Below, in pieces: positions 17,318-25,523 of a DNA stretch of 64,000 nucleotides. Under the pieces are notes generated by a model. That model did not search any database, was not told the origin of the DNA, and saw only the letters and a program-made list of their open reading frames with translations. The stretch's first letter is position 1, and each line of letters opens with the position of its first letter. Both the position numbers and the translations under genes were made by a program. Source of the DNA: CBDCIS01 sp965217565 (GTDB taxonomy: Bacteria > Chloroflexota > Dehalococcoidia > Lucifugimonadales > CATOSD01); contig CBDCIS010000003.1 of NCBI GenBank assembly GCA_965217565.1, forward strand, positions 62,001-126,000, given 5' to 3'.

Positions 17318-18120
17318 CCTGCCTGGCTTGCGCCAACATATTTCACGACCGTTTCCCATCCGGCGCCGAGCAGATTCCTCATGTTGGCGGTGGTCACAGC
17401 CTCGACCTCCTCGACCGGTCTGCCCTGCAACGTCGCGAGCTTATCGGCGATGACTCGCAGGTGGCGGGGTTCGGTCCAGTTCTCCCGCTTTGGCTTGAAC
17501 GGCTGAGGAGCGGCGTCCGTTTCGAGCACGATATTCGCTAATGGCAGGTTCGCCACCGCCTTTTGCAGGTGCGAGAATCTCAACAGGGGGCGCGCAAGCG
17601 AGACGTAGAACCCAAGCTCAATGGCCTTCCACGCAGTAACCTCGTCATCCTGGAAATAGTGCATGACGCCGCCCACCTCGTAGGCGCGCTCCTCTCTGAG
17701 GACGCGGAACACCTCGTCGTGCGCCTCCCTACTGTGGAACACTATCGGCAGCTTTAGCTCGCGTGCCAGTCGAATCTGCTCTCTAAACCCCTGGTACTGG
17801 GTCTCCCGGTCCGGCGCGCCCTCCATGAAGTCCAGACCAATCTCGCTTACGACGACGACCTTCTCCGTCGAAAGGGCAAGGCCGCGCAGCCGCTCGTAGG
17901 TGGCGTCGTCCACGGGCCCGGTGATGTTCATCGGGTGTATGCCCACCCCGGAGAAGAAGTCGTCGAACGCCGAGGACAGGTCGATCGACCGCTGAGACGA
18001 CTCAGGCGTAGTTCCGGCGGAGATGACGAAACCCACGCCAACCCTTCTGCCCCTTTCCAGAATCTCGGAGACCTCGGCGTTCGAATAGGAGTCCAGGTGC
18101 GCGTGGGAGTCTATCAGCAT
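17314..18120 (-). CDS. tatD: TatD-family metal-dependent DNase/hydrolase
   Basis: The 268-aa TIM-barrel amidohydrolase has the N-terminal metal motif DSHAHLD (His6, His8), a Glu ligand in VVSEIGLDF (about residue 96), a His in FHSREA (about residue 131), a His in MHYF (about residue 157) and a final Asp in VLETDAAPQ (about residue 205). TatD enzymes act as 3'-5' exonucleases or related hydrolases in DNA repair. It is convergent with the Yip1-like gene. The ATG at 18120 matches the family start (MLIDSHAH). Confidence 0.92.
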   Translation of the reverse strand: MLIDSHAHLDSYSNAEVSEILERGRRVGVGFVISAGTTPESSQRSIDLSSAFDDFFSGVGIHPMNITGPVDDATYERLRGLALSTEKVVVVSEIGLDFMEGAPDRETQYQGFREQIRLARELKLPIVFHSREAHDEVFRVLREERAYEVGGVMHYFQDDEVTAWKAIELGFYVSLARPLLRFSHLQKAVANLPLANIVLETDAAPQPFKPKRENWTEPRHLRVIADKLATLQGRPVEEVEAVTTANMRNLLGAGWETVVKYVGASQAG

Positions 18121-18857
18121 TGCCTTTCCTTCTGAGGAGCGGTCAGTCTTCAGTTACCAGTAGTTTCACGCCTGCCAGGGTCTTTCGATTATTCGTGCGC
18201 ATGGTATTGTCAGAATCAGGATCTGACGATTAAGGGCTTTTTGTGGACTTTGATGACTATCGAGAATTGAGACAGGCCGCTCATGCAGGCCAGGCCAGGT
18301 GTGGAATTAGCTCGCTTATGGATGGCTGGATGTTTTCGCCGGGGGCAAACCTCCCGTGGGTGTCGTATTTTCATGCATTCTGACGCTTTCCTACTTGTGG
18401 TCCAGGCTCCCGTGCAACGGATTTTCAATGTTTCTGACTGGCATTGCGGTAGAATTGCGGCTCTCTACCCAGGAAATGTGGCACTCCTTTGTGTGGGTTT
18501 TGCACTGTTGTGAGAATCAGGATGTTGAGATTTCGGGATTTTGCGGATGAGCCTATCTGCTATACAGAATGTCGATGTGGTCTGGTTGGACGTGGCGGCT
18601 GCCTGTGTGTGAACAGAGATATGGTAGCACTAGCGTTCGCATATGTCAAGAGCGCGTTTGTCAGAATCAGGATCAAAAGGACTGGTGTGTGGCGGAGCAG
18701 CGGTGAGCCTGTCACGCCGGCTCCCGCGCTGGCAGTGGCAAGCCGCGCTGAATTATACTACACGGGGCAAGCGGCTTCGGAATTGGCTGACCAACCCACT
18801 GAAGGCCGACCACTGACTACTTACGAATCATAGCCTCGGAGGGCTGATACGTCCAGC
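18121..18857. other. Repeat-bearing intergenic region upstream of tatD and the flippase-like gene
   Basis: No credible gene is present in these 740 bases. The 10-mer GAATCAGGAT occurs three times (18213-18222, 18514-18523, 18664-18673), the first and third inside a longer shared GTCAGAATCAGGAT. A minus-strand promoter (18649-18621) points to tatD. The region looks like decayed repeat material. Confidence 0.55.
18621..18649 (-). promoter_or_regulatory. TTGACA/TACCAT promoter on the minus strand (member A of promoter repeat)
   Basis: On the minus strand TTGACA (18649-18644) and TACCAT (18626-18621) are 17 bases apart, with CGAACG and GTGC in the spacer. The same spacer words occur in the minus-strand promoters near 23.98 and 51.41 kb. 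It would transcribe toward tatD, about 500 bases away. Confidence 0.5.
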
Positions 18858-19847
18858 ATGAAAAGCACTATAAAAGGCGTTGGTAGGATAGCGCTAGGGC
18901 TGGCAGCTAGCGCCGTCCTTGGATGGTTCGTGGTTCGCGGCCTCGACTGGGGGGCCGTTTGGGAATCTATCCAGGGAGTTTCCTGGCCGCTCCTTGTCCC
19001 AGCCCTCATCGTCTTCATATTTGCCAGCGTGGTCAGGGCGTTTCGCTGGCAGCTGCTGTTCACCGACGAACGAATCTCGTTGCTGCGCCTCTTCATCATT
19101 CAGAACGAGGGCATCGGCCTCAACAACCTCGTTCCAGTGCGCATCGTCAGCGAGGCGACGCAGTTGGCCGTGCTCTCGCTGCGGGACGGGGTGCGGTGGG
19201 CCACCGCGCTCGCAACGCTCGGCATGGAGCGCGTGCTGGACCTGGTGGCGAGCGCGGTCATACTCGCCATCGCCATTGTCTTCGTGGACGAGGTGCGGCA
19301 CTTCACGCCCTACGTGTTGGGTATTGTGGCTATCTCAGTCGCGGCGGTCGCGGCGGTTCGCTTCCTGGCGTGGGGAAGCGACGCAGTGACGTTCTTGCGC
19401 CGGATACCCCTTCTCGCCAGTTTCACGCAGGCGGTCAGGGACCTGGAGCAGAAACGCCTGCGGCTTGCGGCTTCACTGGGGCTTAGCTTCTTCTTCTGGG
19501 TTTTGGTGGGCGTCACGGCATGGATAGTCGCCATGGCCACCAGCGTTCCCATCTCACCCACGGTAGCGACGCTGGTCATCCTGAGCTCGATATTCTTCGC
19601 CACCAGCGTGCCGGGCGCGCCCAGCGCAATCGGCACGTTCGAATTCGCGGTGGTCTATGTGCTGGGCTACTTCGGCATGGAGAGAGAGGCCGGGTTCGGC
19701 TTCGCGGTAATAACCCACGTTGTGTTCTTCTTGCCATCGACCATAATCGCCGCGCTGTTCCTTCCGCGCGAGGGAATCGGCTCTTTGCGAAGAATACGCC
19801 AGTCGCTGGAGAAGGGCGCGGGTGTGGGCAATGACTCCAGCGGCTGA
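18858..19847 (+). CDS. LPG-synthase TM-like/UPF0104 membrane protein, putative lipid flippase
   Basis: The 329-aa protein has about eight membrane spans (for example IALGLAASAVLGWFVV, LLVPALIVFIFASVVRAFRW, YVLGIVAISVAAVAAV, SFFFWVLVGVTAWIVAMA) and family signatures AFRWQLLF, QNEGIGLNNLVPVRIVSE and VPGAPSAIGTFE. This is the transmembrane part of MprF-like proteins without the aminoacyl-transferase domain. Such stand-alone proteins are linked to lipid or glycolipid translocation and envelope assembly. The next gene starts inside its last codons, so the two are co-transcribed. Confidence 0.82.
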   Translation: MKSTIKGVGRIALGLAASAVLGWFVVRGLDWGAVWESIQGVSWPLLVPALIVFIFASVVRAFRWQLLFTDERISLLRLFIIQNEGIGLNNLVPVRIVSEATQLAVLSLRDGVRWATALATLGMERVLDLVASAVILAIAIVFVDEVRHFTPYVLGIVAISVAAVAAVRFLAWGSDAVTFLRRIPLLASFTQAVRDLEQKRLRLAASLGLSFFFWVLVGVTAWIVAMATSVPISPTVATLVILSSIFFATSVPGAPSAIGTFEFAVVYVLGYFGMEREAGFGFAVITHVVFFLPSTIIAALFLPREGIGSLRRIRQSLEKGAGVGNDSSG

Positions 19848-21675
19848 GCGAAGACCAACAGCCGAGCGCAAATCCTGCCTTGCTCACGCCAACACTATCA
19901 TCGCGGCGTTGATTGCGGCGCTGGCGGTTGTCGTCGCGTGCTCGGGCACGGCAGACCCCACACCATCGTCGCCGCCAACCGCCGCCGCGCCAGGCTCCCC
20001 CGCGACGGTGGTGGCGACCCTTTCGCCGGCCCTGGCGCCAACGCCACGGCCTACACATAAGCCTCTGCCAGGCCCAACCGTTTTGTCATCAACCACCGCG
20101 ATTAGCCCAACCCCCCGCCAAAGCCCCGCGGCTACGCCCACGAGGGCAGCCGCGTACTCAACGCCCAGCCGAGTCGCCGTCACGCGTGGCGGAACTCTCA
20201 ACCTCGTCACGCGGCACAACACGCTCCACCAGGACATTCACCAGGAGGTGTCCCCGGCTCTCTCTACCTGGGGGCCTGGCATCGTGTACAGCCGCCTGCT
20301 CCGCCTCCAATCCGGCCCGGACGTGGAGCTTCCGAGCCTCGCGGTGGAGTGCGAGCTTTGCGAGTCCTGGAAGATGGAGGACAACACGACGCTCGTGTTT
20401 CGGATCCGCGGCGACGCGCTATGGCACGACGTGGCGCCGGTGAACGGCAGGAGGCTTACACCGGACGACATAGCCTTCAGTTACGAGCGTCAGCGTCAGC
20501 CGGGCTGGCCCAACGCCGGGCTGCTGGCCGCCATCGAGCGCGTCGAAGCGCCATCGCCGGACACGCTGCGAATCTCGCTCTCCACGCCAGACGCGGACTT
20601 CATCGTCAGGCTGGCCGACGGACATTCGAAGGTCGCCGCGAGAGAAGCCGTCCAACTCAACGGAGACCTCAGGAACGGGCCAACCATCGGCTCGGGTCCA
20701 TGGATTCTTGGTTCGAACGGCGCAAGCGGCGCCCACGCCTTCGAGCGCAATCTCTTATACTTCGAGGCGGGGCTGCCGCTGGTTGACGCCATCAACATGC
20801 AGGTGATAAGCGACGCCGCGACGCGCAACGCCGCATTCAGAGTGGGCGCGATCGACGTTCAGCAGATGGAACCGGAGGAGTGGGAGGACTTCAGCCGCAA
20901 GAGGCCGAACGCGCCCGTGCTGAGGAGCAAAGACGCGGGCACTGGCCTGGAAGTCGCGTTCAAGACGACGGCGGCCCCATTCGACGACGCGCTCGCTCGG
21001 AGGGCGGCATTCCGAGCCATGAACCCCTGGAGGGCCGTTGAAGAGGTGTGGCTCGGCTCAGCGTTCGTCTCCCTGGGGATGCCGCCCGCGCGGGCCGACT
21101 GGCTACTGGACGACGAGCAGCTCGAAGCCTACTTTGGGGATGTGGACCTGGCTCGCAAGTTAGCTCGGCAGGTAGCCGCAGACGCGCCCCTGGCGGCGGT
21201 GGTCATCAAGGTGGGCGACTTTGGCGAGCGGTACGAGGCTCATGCCCGGCTAATCGCGGATGAGTTGAAGACGGTTGGCTTCGAGCCCACAATTGAGAAG
21301 GTCAATCGGAGGGAGTTCGCGGAGGAGGTCTGGCTGGGTGGAGATTACCAGATGTTCGTCGGCCCCATCGCGCCGGTGACCACGCCCAACGGCTACCTGC
21401 TCACCCTCTTGCACAGCCAAGGCCGCTGGAACACGACTGAACACCGAGACGAAGTGTTGGACGCGCTTATAGAGGCGCAGGCGCAGGAGTTCGACGCGGC
21501 GACCAGGAAGGCGCTCGGCCAGGACATTCAGACGCGGGCGTTCGAGGGCGCTTACCGCTTCATGCCAGCCGCCAGCGTCTCTATCTGGACATGGTGGCCC
21601 AGAGTCCGGGACTTCCACCCCAACTTCGCGGGCTTCGAGTATTCCCACTGGGCATGGGTATGGCTGGAGGAGTAG
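19831..21675 (+). CDS. Extracellular solute-binding lipoprotein, family 5 (peptide/nickel type)
   Basis: ATG 19831 (GTG 19822 is in frame) opens a protein of about 614 aa. A lipoprotein signal ends in LAVVVACSG, giving a lipidated Cys. A Pro/Thr/Ser-rich tether of about 90 residues follows, then the SBP_bac_5 domain: GGTLNLVTR, a conserved ESWKMEDNTTLVFRI, DDIAFSYERQ, GTGLEVAFKT, and a C-terminal WTWWPRVRDFHPNF. This class binds oligopeptides or similar solutes for ABC importers. No permease or ATPase genes are adjacent, so it is an orphan receptor or works with distant partners. It overlaps the upstream membrane-protein gene. Confidence 0.85.
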   Translation: MTPAAERRPTAERKSCLAHANTIIAALIAALAVVVACSGTADPTPSSPPTAAAPGSPATVVATLSPALAPTPRPTHKPLPGPTVLSSTTAISPTPRQSPAATPTRAAAYSTPSRVAVTRGGTLNLVTRHNTLHQDIHQEVSPALSTWGPGIVYSRLLRLQSGPDVELPSLAVECELCESWKMEDNTTLVFRIRGDALWHDVAPVNGRRLTPDDIAFSYERQRQPGWPNAGLLAAIERVEAPSPDTLRISLSTPDADFIVRLADGHSKVAAREAVQLNGDLRNGPTIGSGPWILGSNGASGAHAFERNLLYFEAGLPLVDAINMQVISDAATRNAAFRVGAIDVQQMEPEEWEDFSRKRPNAPVLRSKDAGTGLEVAFKTTAAPFDDALARRAAFRAMNPWRAVEEVWLGSAFVSLGMPPARADWLLDDEQLEAYFGDVDLARKLARQVAADAPLAAVVIKVGDFGERYEAHARLIADELKTVGFEPTIEKVNRREFAEEVWLGGDYQMFVGPIAPVTTPNGYLLTLLHSQGRWNTTEHRDEVLDALIEAQAQEFDAATRKALGQDIQTRAFEGAYRFMPAASVSIWTWWPRVRDFHPNFAGFEYSHWAWVWLEE

Positions 21676-21778
21676 TGCGCAGTGGCTAGTGGTCAGTGGT
21701 CAGGGTCAGTAGTGAGGGCCATTCCTGCCGCAGCGTAACATGTCACTCCGGGCCTGCTTTCATGCCCAACCTGCCCCC

Positions 21779-22240
21779 TTAGCGGGGAGGCACCTTGAGC
21801 CGATACTCGTCGATGCCGTCTTCCAGCGCGGACCACGCCAGCAGAGCGCACTTGATCCGGACCGGAAAGCGCGTGACGCCGGACAAAGACTCTAGCTCGC
21901 CCAACTCCGCGCATTCCGCTTCGGTTGGGGTGTGGCCGCGCATCAAGCTCTTGAAGAGGTTGGAGAGCGTCCCGATCTCTTCCAGGCTCTTGCCACGCAC
22001 GGCCTCGGTTACCATCGAGCCGGTGGCCAGATTGATGGAGCATCCCTCGCCTTGCAGGCCTACCTGCGCGACTTTCCCCGCCTCGTCCAGCCTCAACTGA
22101 AGGTGAATCTCATCACCGCAGAAGGGGTTTATCCCGTCCGCGCTCACGTCCGCGTCCTCTACAACGCAGGGGTTTCGGGGGTTGCGGACGTGGGCCAGGA
22201 TGGCGTCGCGGTATAGGTCATCAAGCTCGTTGAGGGCCAT
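21779..22240 (-). CDS. sufU: SufU/NifU-like iron-sulfur scaffold or sulfur transferase (copy 2)
   Basis: The 153-aa protein has the three conserved Cys and the Asp of the SufU/IscU family: NPFCGDE (Cys41, Asp43), GEGCSINLA (about Cys66) and RIKCALLAW (about Cys131). SufU receives sulfur from SufS. Its start overlaps the sufS stop by 20 bases, so it is coupled to sufS. A second SufU lies 2.7 kb away in the same gene set. The two differ clearly in sequence (for example LATGSM against KASASM after the second Cys), so they may have separate roles. Confidence 0.88.
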   Translation of the reverse strand: MALNELDDLYRDAILAHVRNPRNPCVVEDADVSADGINPFCGDEIHLQLRLDEAGKVAQVGLQGEGCSINLATGSMVTEAVRGKSLEEIGTLSNLFKSLMRGHTPTEAECAELGELESLSGVTRFPVRIKCALLAWSALEDGIDEYRLKVPPR

Positions 22241-23462
22241 GCGCGAAATACCTCAGCGCCTCCTTGAGTCCGTCCACCAAGAGGTCGATCTCTTCTTCGG
22301 TATTATAGACGTAGAAGCTGGCCCTGGCGGTCGCGGCGACGCCCAGCGCCCCCATAAGCGGCATGGTGCAGTGATGGCCCGTGCGTATGGCTATGCCCTG
22401 CCGATCGAGGACTGTGCCGAGGTCGTGGGGATGCACGTCAGGATGATGGAATGGGATGATGCCGCCCCTCGCGTTGGGATCATCCGGCCCGAACACATCC
22501 AACTCCTCCAACTCCTTGAAAGCGTCCAGGGCGTAGCGCGTCATCTGTATCTCGTGCTCGCGGACGTTGTTCATGCCTAGACCTTCGAGATAATCGACGG
22601 CCGCCCCGAGGGCGATGCCGTCGCCGATGTTCGGCGTTCCCGCCTCGAATCGCATGGGCAGATCGTTCCAGGAGGCCCTTTCGTATGTAACTTCCAGCAC
22701 CATTTCGCCGCCGCGCAGGAACGGCTCCATCCGCTCCAGGACGTCACGCTTTACGTAGAGCGCGCCGATGCCGGTAGGCCCCAGCATCTTGTGCCCGGAG
22801 AACGCCAGGAAGTCGCAGTCGAGGTCCTGCACGTCCACCGGCATGTGCGGAACGCTCTGCGCGGCATCGACCAGCACGGCGGCCCCGACCGCACGCGCCT
22901 TCGCCGCAAGCTCCTTGACCGGAACTATCGTGCCCAGCGAGTTGGACATGTGCACGACGGAGACCAGCTTGGTGCGCGGATTGATGATCGAATCGACGTC
23001 TTCCATGTTCACGCCGCCATCCTCCGCAAGCGGTAAGAACCTCAGGACGGCGCCCCTCTCCTCCACCAGTTTCTGCCAGGGCACGAGGTTGCTGTGGTGC
23101 TCCATGCGGGTGACCACGATCTCGTCGCCAGCCCCGATGTTGTCCAGCGCCCAGGTGTTGGCGACGAGGTTGATACCCTCGGTGGTGTTGCGAGTCCAGA
23201 CGATGGCCTCCGGAGTGTCGGCATTGATGAAGCGAGCGACCTTCTCGCGCGCCTCCTCGTACCTGTCGGTGGCCTCCATGCTGAGGGCGTGAACGCCCCG
23301 GTGCACGTTGGCGTTGTAACCCTCGTAGTAGTCCACAAGGGCCTGGATTACTGAGCGGGGCTTTTGCGAGGTTGCGGCGTTATCGAGGTAAACCAGAGGT
23401 TTGCCATAAACGCTCCTGGAGAGTATGGGAAAGTCCTCGCGGATCTTCTTCACGTCGAGCAT
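22221..23462 (-). CDS. sufS: Cysteine desulfurase SufS
   Basis: This PLP enzyme takes sulfur from cysteine for Fe-S cluster assembly. Visible features are YLDNAATSQKP near the N-terminus, the PLP lysine in FSGHKMLGPTGIG (about residue 231) and the persulfide Cys in RTGHHCTMPLM (about residue 372), typical of group II SufS. The frame is open to 23507, but ATG 23462 has GAGGGAG upstream and gives MLDVKKIREDFPIL, the common family start (413 aa). It is separated from the rest of the suf genes by a repeat-filled gap of about 670 bases and probably has its own promoter. Confidence 0.94.
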   Translation of the reverse strand: MLDVKKIREDFPILSRSVYGKPLVYLDNAATSQKPRSVIQALVDYYEGYNANVHRGVHALSMEATDRYEEAREKVARFINADTPEAIVWTRNTTEGINLVANTWALDNIGAGDEIVVTRMEHHSNLVPWQKLVEERGAVLRFLPLAEDGGVNMEDVDSIINPRTKLVSVVHMSNSLGTIVPVKELAAKARAVGAAVLVDAAQSVPHMPVDVQDLDCDFLAFSGHKMLGPTGIGALYVKRDVLERMEPFLRGGEMVLEVTYERASWNDLPMRFEAGTPNIGDGIALGAAVDYLEGLGMNNVREHEIQMTRYALDAFKELEELDVFGPDDPNARGGIIPFHHPDVHPHDLGTVLDRQGIAIRTGHHCTMPLMGALGVAATARASFYVYNTEEEIDLLVDGLKEALRYFAHGPQRA

Positions 23463-23793
23463 TTCATCTCCCTCTGCATGGAAAACGACCTTTCCGCCGG
23501 TGAGCAACCGCGCTCAGCCGGCAAAGTAATAGCAAGTCACCGTGATGCGGCCGTATATGTGTAGCTGGCTCTGGATTGCCGAGCGGCGAGCCATCGCGTG
23601 GGTTCCCGCCCCGTACTCCGATACGGGGCAGGCCTTTCGCGAGAATCACCATGGCCTCGCGAAGGCCACATAATCGGATGAAAATGATCTATTTTCATGG
23701 TAACGACGGTTGGAGGTCAAAGCCGAAAGTCGTAACCTTGAAAAGGCACTGGCCGCTCTGGGGCTGGGTTCGCTTTTGAAACTGGGTCTTTTT

Positions 23794-23992
23794 GGGTCAT
23801 TTCGAGTCATTTCATAGCTGGGGCCTCAGAAGATTTGTCCCATTTGTCACCTTCAGGATTCTCTGGGCTAAAGGTTCTTTTTGAATGTTTGGCGTTGGCA
23901 AGGAGGTGTATCCAGTGGCTCGTGGCCTGCGCGCGCCGGATTGCCGCCGGACTTAGTAAAGCTAAGATAGCACTTACGTTCGTCTATGTCAA
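23794..23992 (-). repeat. Promoter-bearing dispersed repeat, copy B
   Basis: It shares three blocks with copy C (51326-51426). These are GGGTCATTTCGAGTCATTTC plus TAGCTG (23794-23820), GCCGGATTGCCGCCGGACTT (23935-23954), and AGATAGCAC...CGTTCG...TGTCAAGA (23965-23993). Copy B has about 115 extra bases between the first two blocks. On the minus strand the last block is TTGACA-17-TATCTT, a near-consensus promoter. Confidence 0.65.
23964..23992 (-). promoter_or_regulatory. Candidate sufS promoter inside repeat copy B
   Basis: TTGACA at 23992-23987 and TATCTT at 23969-23964 are 17 bases apart on the minus strand. Transcription would reach sufS after about 490 bases of leader. Confidence 0.55.
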
Positions 23993-24133
23993 GAAGGCGC
24001 GCGACCTCCAAACTGTATCAGTTTTCATAGGAATGACGGACCTGCGAATTTGGGTTCCACCTCAACGACAGGGCAGGCTCTCAAACCCACCCCTACCGAG
24101 CATCATCTTCACCTCCCCGCGTGGGGCCGGCCG

Positions 24134-24439
24134 CTACACCTCGATTTCGATGTCCTCGCCCTCTACGCGGACTTTGAAGGTGTCGATGGGGACGACCGCG
24201 GGCAACGCCTTCACCTGGCCGGTTCTTACGTCGAACCTCGCGCCATGCCGAGGACACTCGATTTCGTAGCCGTCCACGTCGCCCTGTTCCAGCGAACCCT
24301 CGTCGTGCGTGCAGACATCGTCCACCGCGAACAGGTCGCCGTCCACGTTGCACACGGCGACGGCCCTATCGCCTACCTCGAACACCTTGGCCGTTCCGGG
24401 CGGAACGTCGCTCGCCTTGCCTACCTTCACAAACGCCAT
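24134..24439 (-). CDS. Rieske-type [2Fe-2S] ferredoxin (NirD/BphF-like)
   Basis: The 101-aa soluble Rieske protein has ligands Cys43-x-His45 (VCTHDEG) and Cys62-x-x-His65 (CPRHGARFD) and ends with VPIDTFKVRVEGEDIEIEV. Stand-alone Rieske ferredoxins occur in many suf operons, probably as electron carriers for cluster assembly or as sensors. It starts 50 bases downstream of the rrf2-type regulator stop and belongs to the same transcript. Confidence 0.92.
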   Translation of the reverse strand: MAFVKVGKASDVPPGTAKVFEVGDRAVAVCNVDGDLFAVDDVCTHDEGSLEQGDVDGYEIECPRHGARFDVRTGQVKALPAVVPIDTFKVRVEGEDIEIEV

Positions 24440-24488
24440 CTTCTACTCCCTCTCGCTTTTGGGTTAATCCGGTTCATCGACCGCCTGC

Positions 24489-24938
24489 TCAGAACGCTCT
24501 CGCCAGTTCCCTGACACGGCCCTCGTTTATCTCGCGAGTGCGGGCCACGAGGTCGGCGATGCTCGTCGAGCGTAGTATGTTGAAGACCGCCTCCGCCACG
24601 TCGCGCCACACCTCGCGCTGGGCGCACGCCGGGGCGTGAACGCACATCTGGGCGTCATCGAGGCACGCCACCAGAGTTTCGGGGCCGGCGAGACACGCCA
24701 TCACGTCGCTCAGCCGTATGGCGGACGCCTCCATCGCCAGCAAATGGCCCCCCTGTGGACCGCGCTGGCTCCTCACGATGTGATTCTTGCGAAGGGCGTA
24801 GAGCACCTGCGCAAGGTACGGCTCCGGTATCGCCATCCGCTTCGCTATCTCTGCGGCGCGAACCGGGCCATTATCCGAGTGCTGCGCGATGTCCACCAGC
24901 GCGCGCACGCCGTAGTCCACCTTGATAGGGACGTGCAT
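24489..24938 (-). CDS. Rrf2-family Fe-S-sensing regulator (IscR/SufR-like)
   Basis: The open frame begins at 25013, but GGGAGG upstream of ATG 24938 gives MHVPIKVDYGVRALVDIA, the usual Rrf2 start (149 aa). The winged helix covers residues 5-80 (AEIAKRMAIPEPYLAQVLYALRKNHIVRSQRGPQGG). Cys92, Cys99 and Cys105 match the spacing of the cluster ligands of IscR, so it likely binds an Fe-S cluster and senses cellular Fe-S status. Located inside the suf operon between sufU and the Rieske gene, it probably regulates the operon through the inverted repeat upstream of sufB. Confidence 0.88.
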   Translation of the reverse strand: MHVPIKVDYGVRALVDIAQHSDNGPVRAAEIAKRMAIPEPYLAQVLYALRKNHIVRSQRGPQGGHLLAMEASAIRLSDVMACLAGPETLVACLDDAQMCVHAPACAQREVWRDVAEAVFNILRSTSIADLVARTREINEGRVRELARAF

Positions 24939-24981
24939 CTGAATCTGCCTCCCATCTCGGGCGCGGCCGTTCGGCGTCCGC

Positions 24982-25434
24982 CTACTCGGTCGTAACCCGC
25001 TGCTTTTGCCCATTCAACGCTGAGTTCAGGGCGTGCCATGAAAGCGTGGCGCACTTTATCCGCGCCGGGTACTCCGACACGCCCGACAGGATTTCGAGGT
25101 CGCCCAGCGTGTCGGCGTCATAGCCCTCTTCCGGCTGCCGGGTTATCATGTGCCTGAAGGCGGCGAACACACTCTCCGCCTCCGCTACGGGCGTTCCCTT
25201 GATACGCTCCGTCATCATCGACGCGGACGCCTTGGAGATGGCGCATCCGTTCGCCAGGAAGCCCACGTCTCTGATAACCTCGTCATCTACGGACAAGTAC
25301 AACGAAATGCGGTCTCCGCACAATGGATTGAACCCCTCCGCCGTGCGGTTGGGGTCTTCCAGCTTGTGGAAGTTGCGCGGTCTCCGGTTGTGGTCCATGA
25401 CCACTTCCTGGTACAACTCTCGAAGGTCGTACAT
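24982..25434 (-). CDS. sufU: SufU iron-sulfur scaffold/sulfur transferase (copy 1)
   Basis: The 150-aa SufU has Cys39 and Asp41 in NPLCGDR, Cys64 in NGCAISKAS and Cys about 129 in RIKCATLSW. ELYQEVVMDHNRRPRNF is the classic N-terminal signature. It sits 90 bases downstream of sufD, after a short CCTTCCCC hairpin (about 25454-25474), and before the rrf2-type gene. It is the copy embedded in the main sufBCD operon; the other is coupled to sufS. Confidence 0.92.
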   Translation of the reverse strand: MYDLRELYQEVVMDHNRRPRNFHKLEDPNRTAEGFNPLCGDRISLYLSVDDEVIRDVGFLANGCAISKASASMMTERIKGTPVAEAESVFAAFRHMITRQPEEGYDADTLGDLEILSGVSEYPARIKCATLSWHALNSALNGQKQRVTTE

Positions 25435-25523
25435 GCTTCAGCACCAATCCTAGCCTTCCCCTTGAGAGGGAAGGGACTTGTTACGCTTTCGCCAAAGGCG
25501 GCTGTGCCTGTTTTGAAAAAACC

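Larger units (their letters stand above)
23463..24133. other. Repeat-filled gap between sufS and the Rieske gene
   Basis: No gene is seen in about 670 bases. It contains one copy of the promoter-bearing repeat (about 23794-23992, minus orientation) and a degenerate 24068-24095 palindrome of the GGGCGGGT type. The minus-strand promoter inside could drive sufS-sufU through a leader of about 490 bases. Confidence 0.6.

Noticed and set aside
18489..18833. 114-aa plus-strand frame before the flippase-like gene
   Set aside because: It spans repeat words and a minus-strand promoter, has no ribosome binding site and shows no protein-like pattern.
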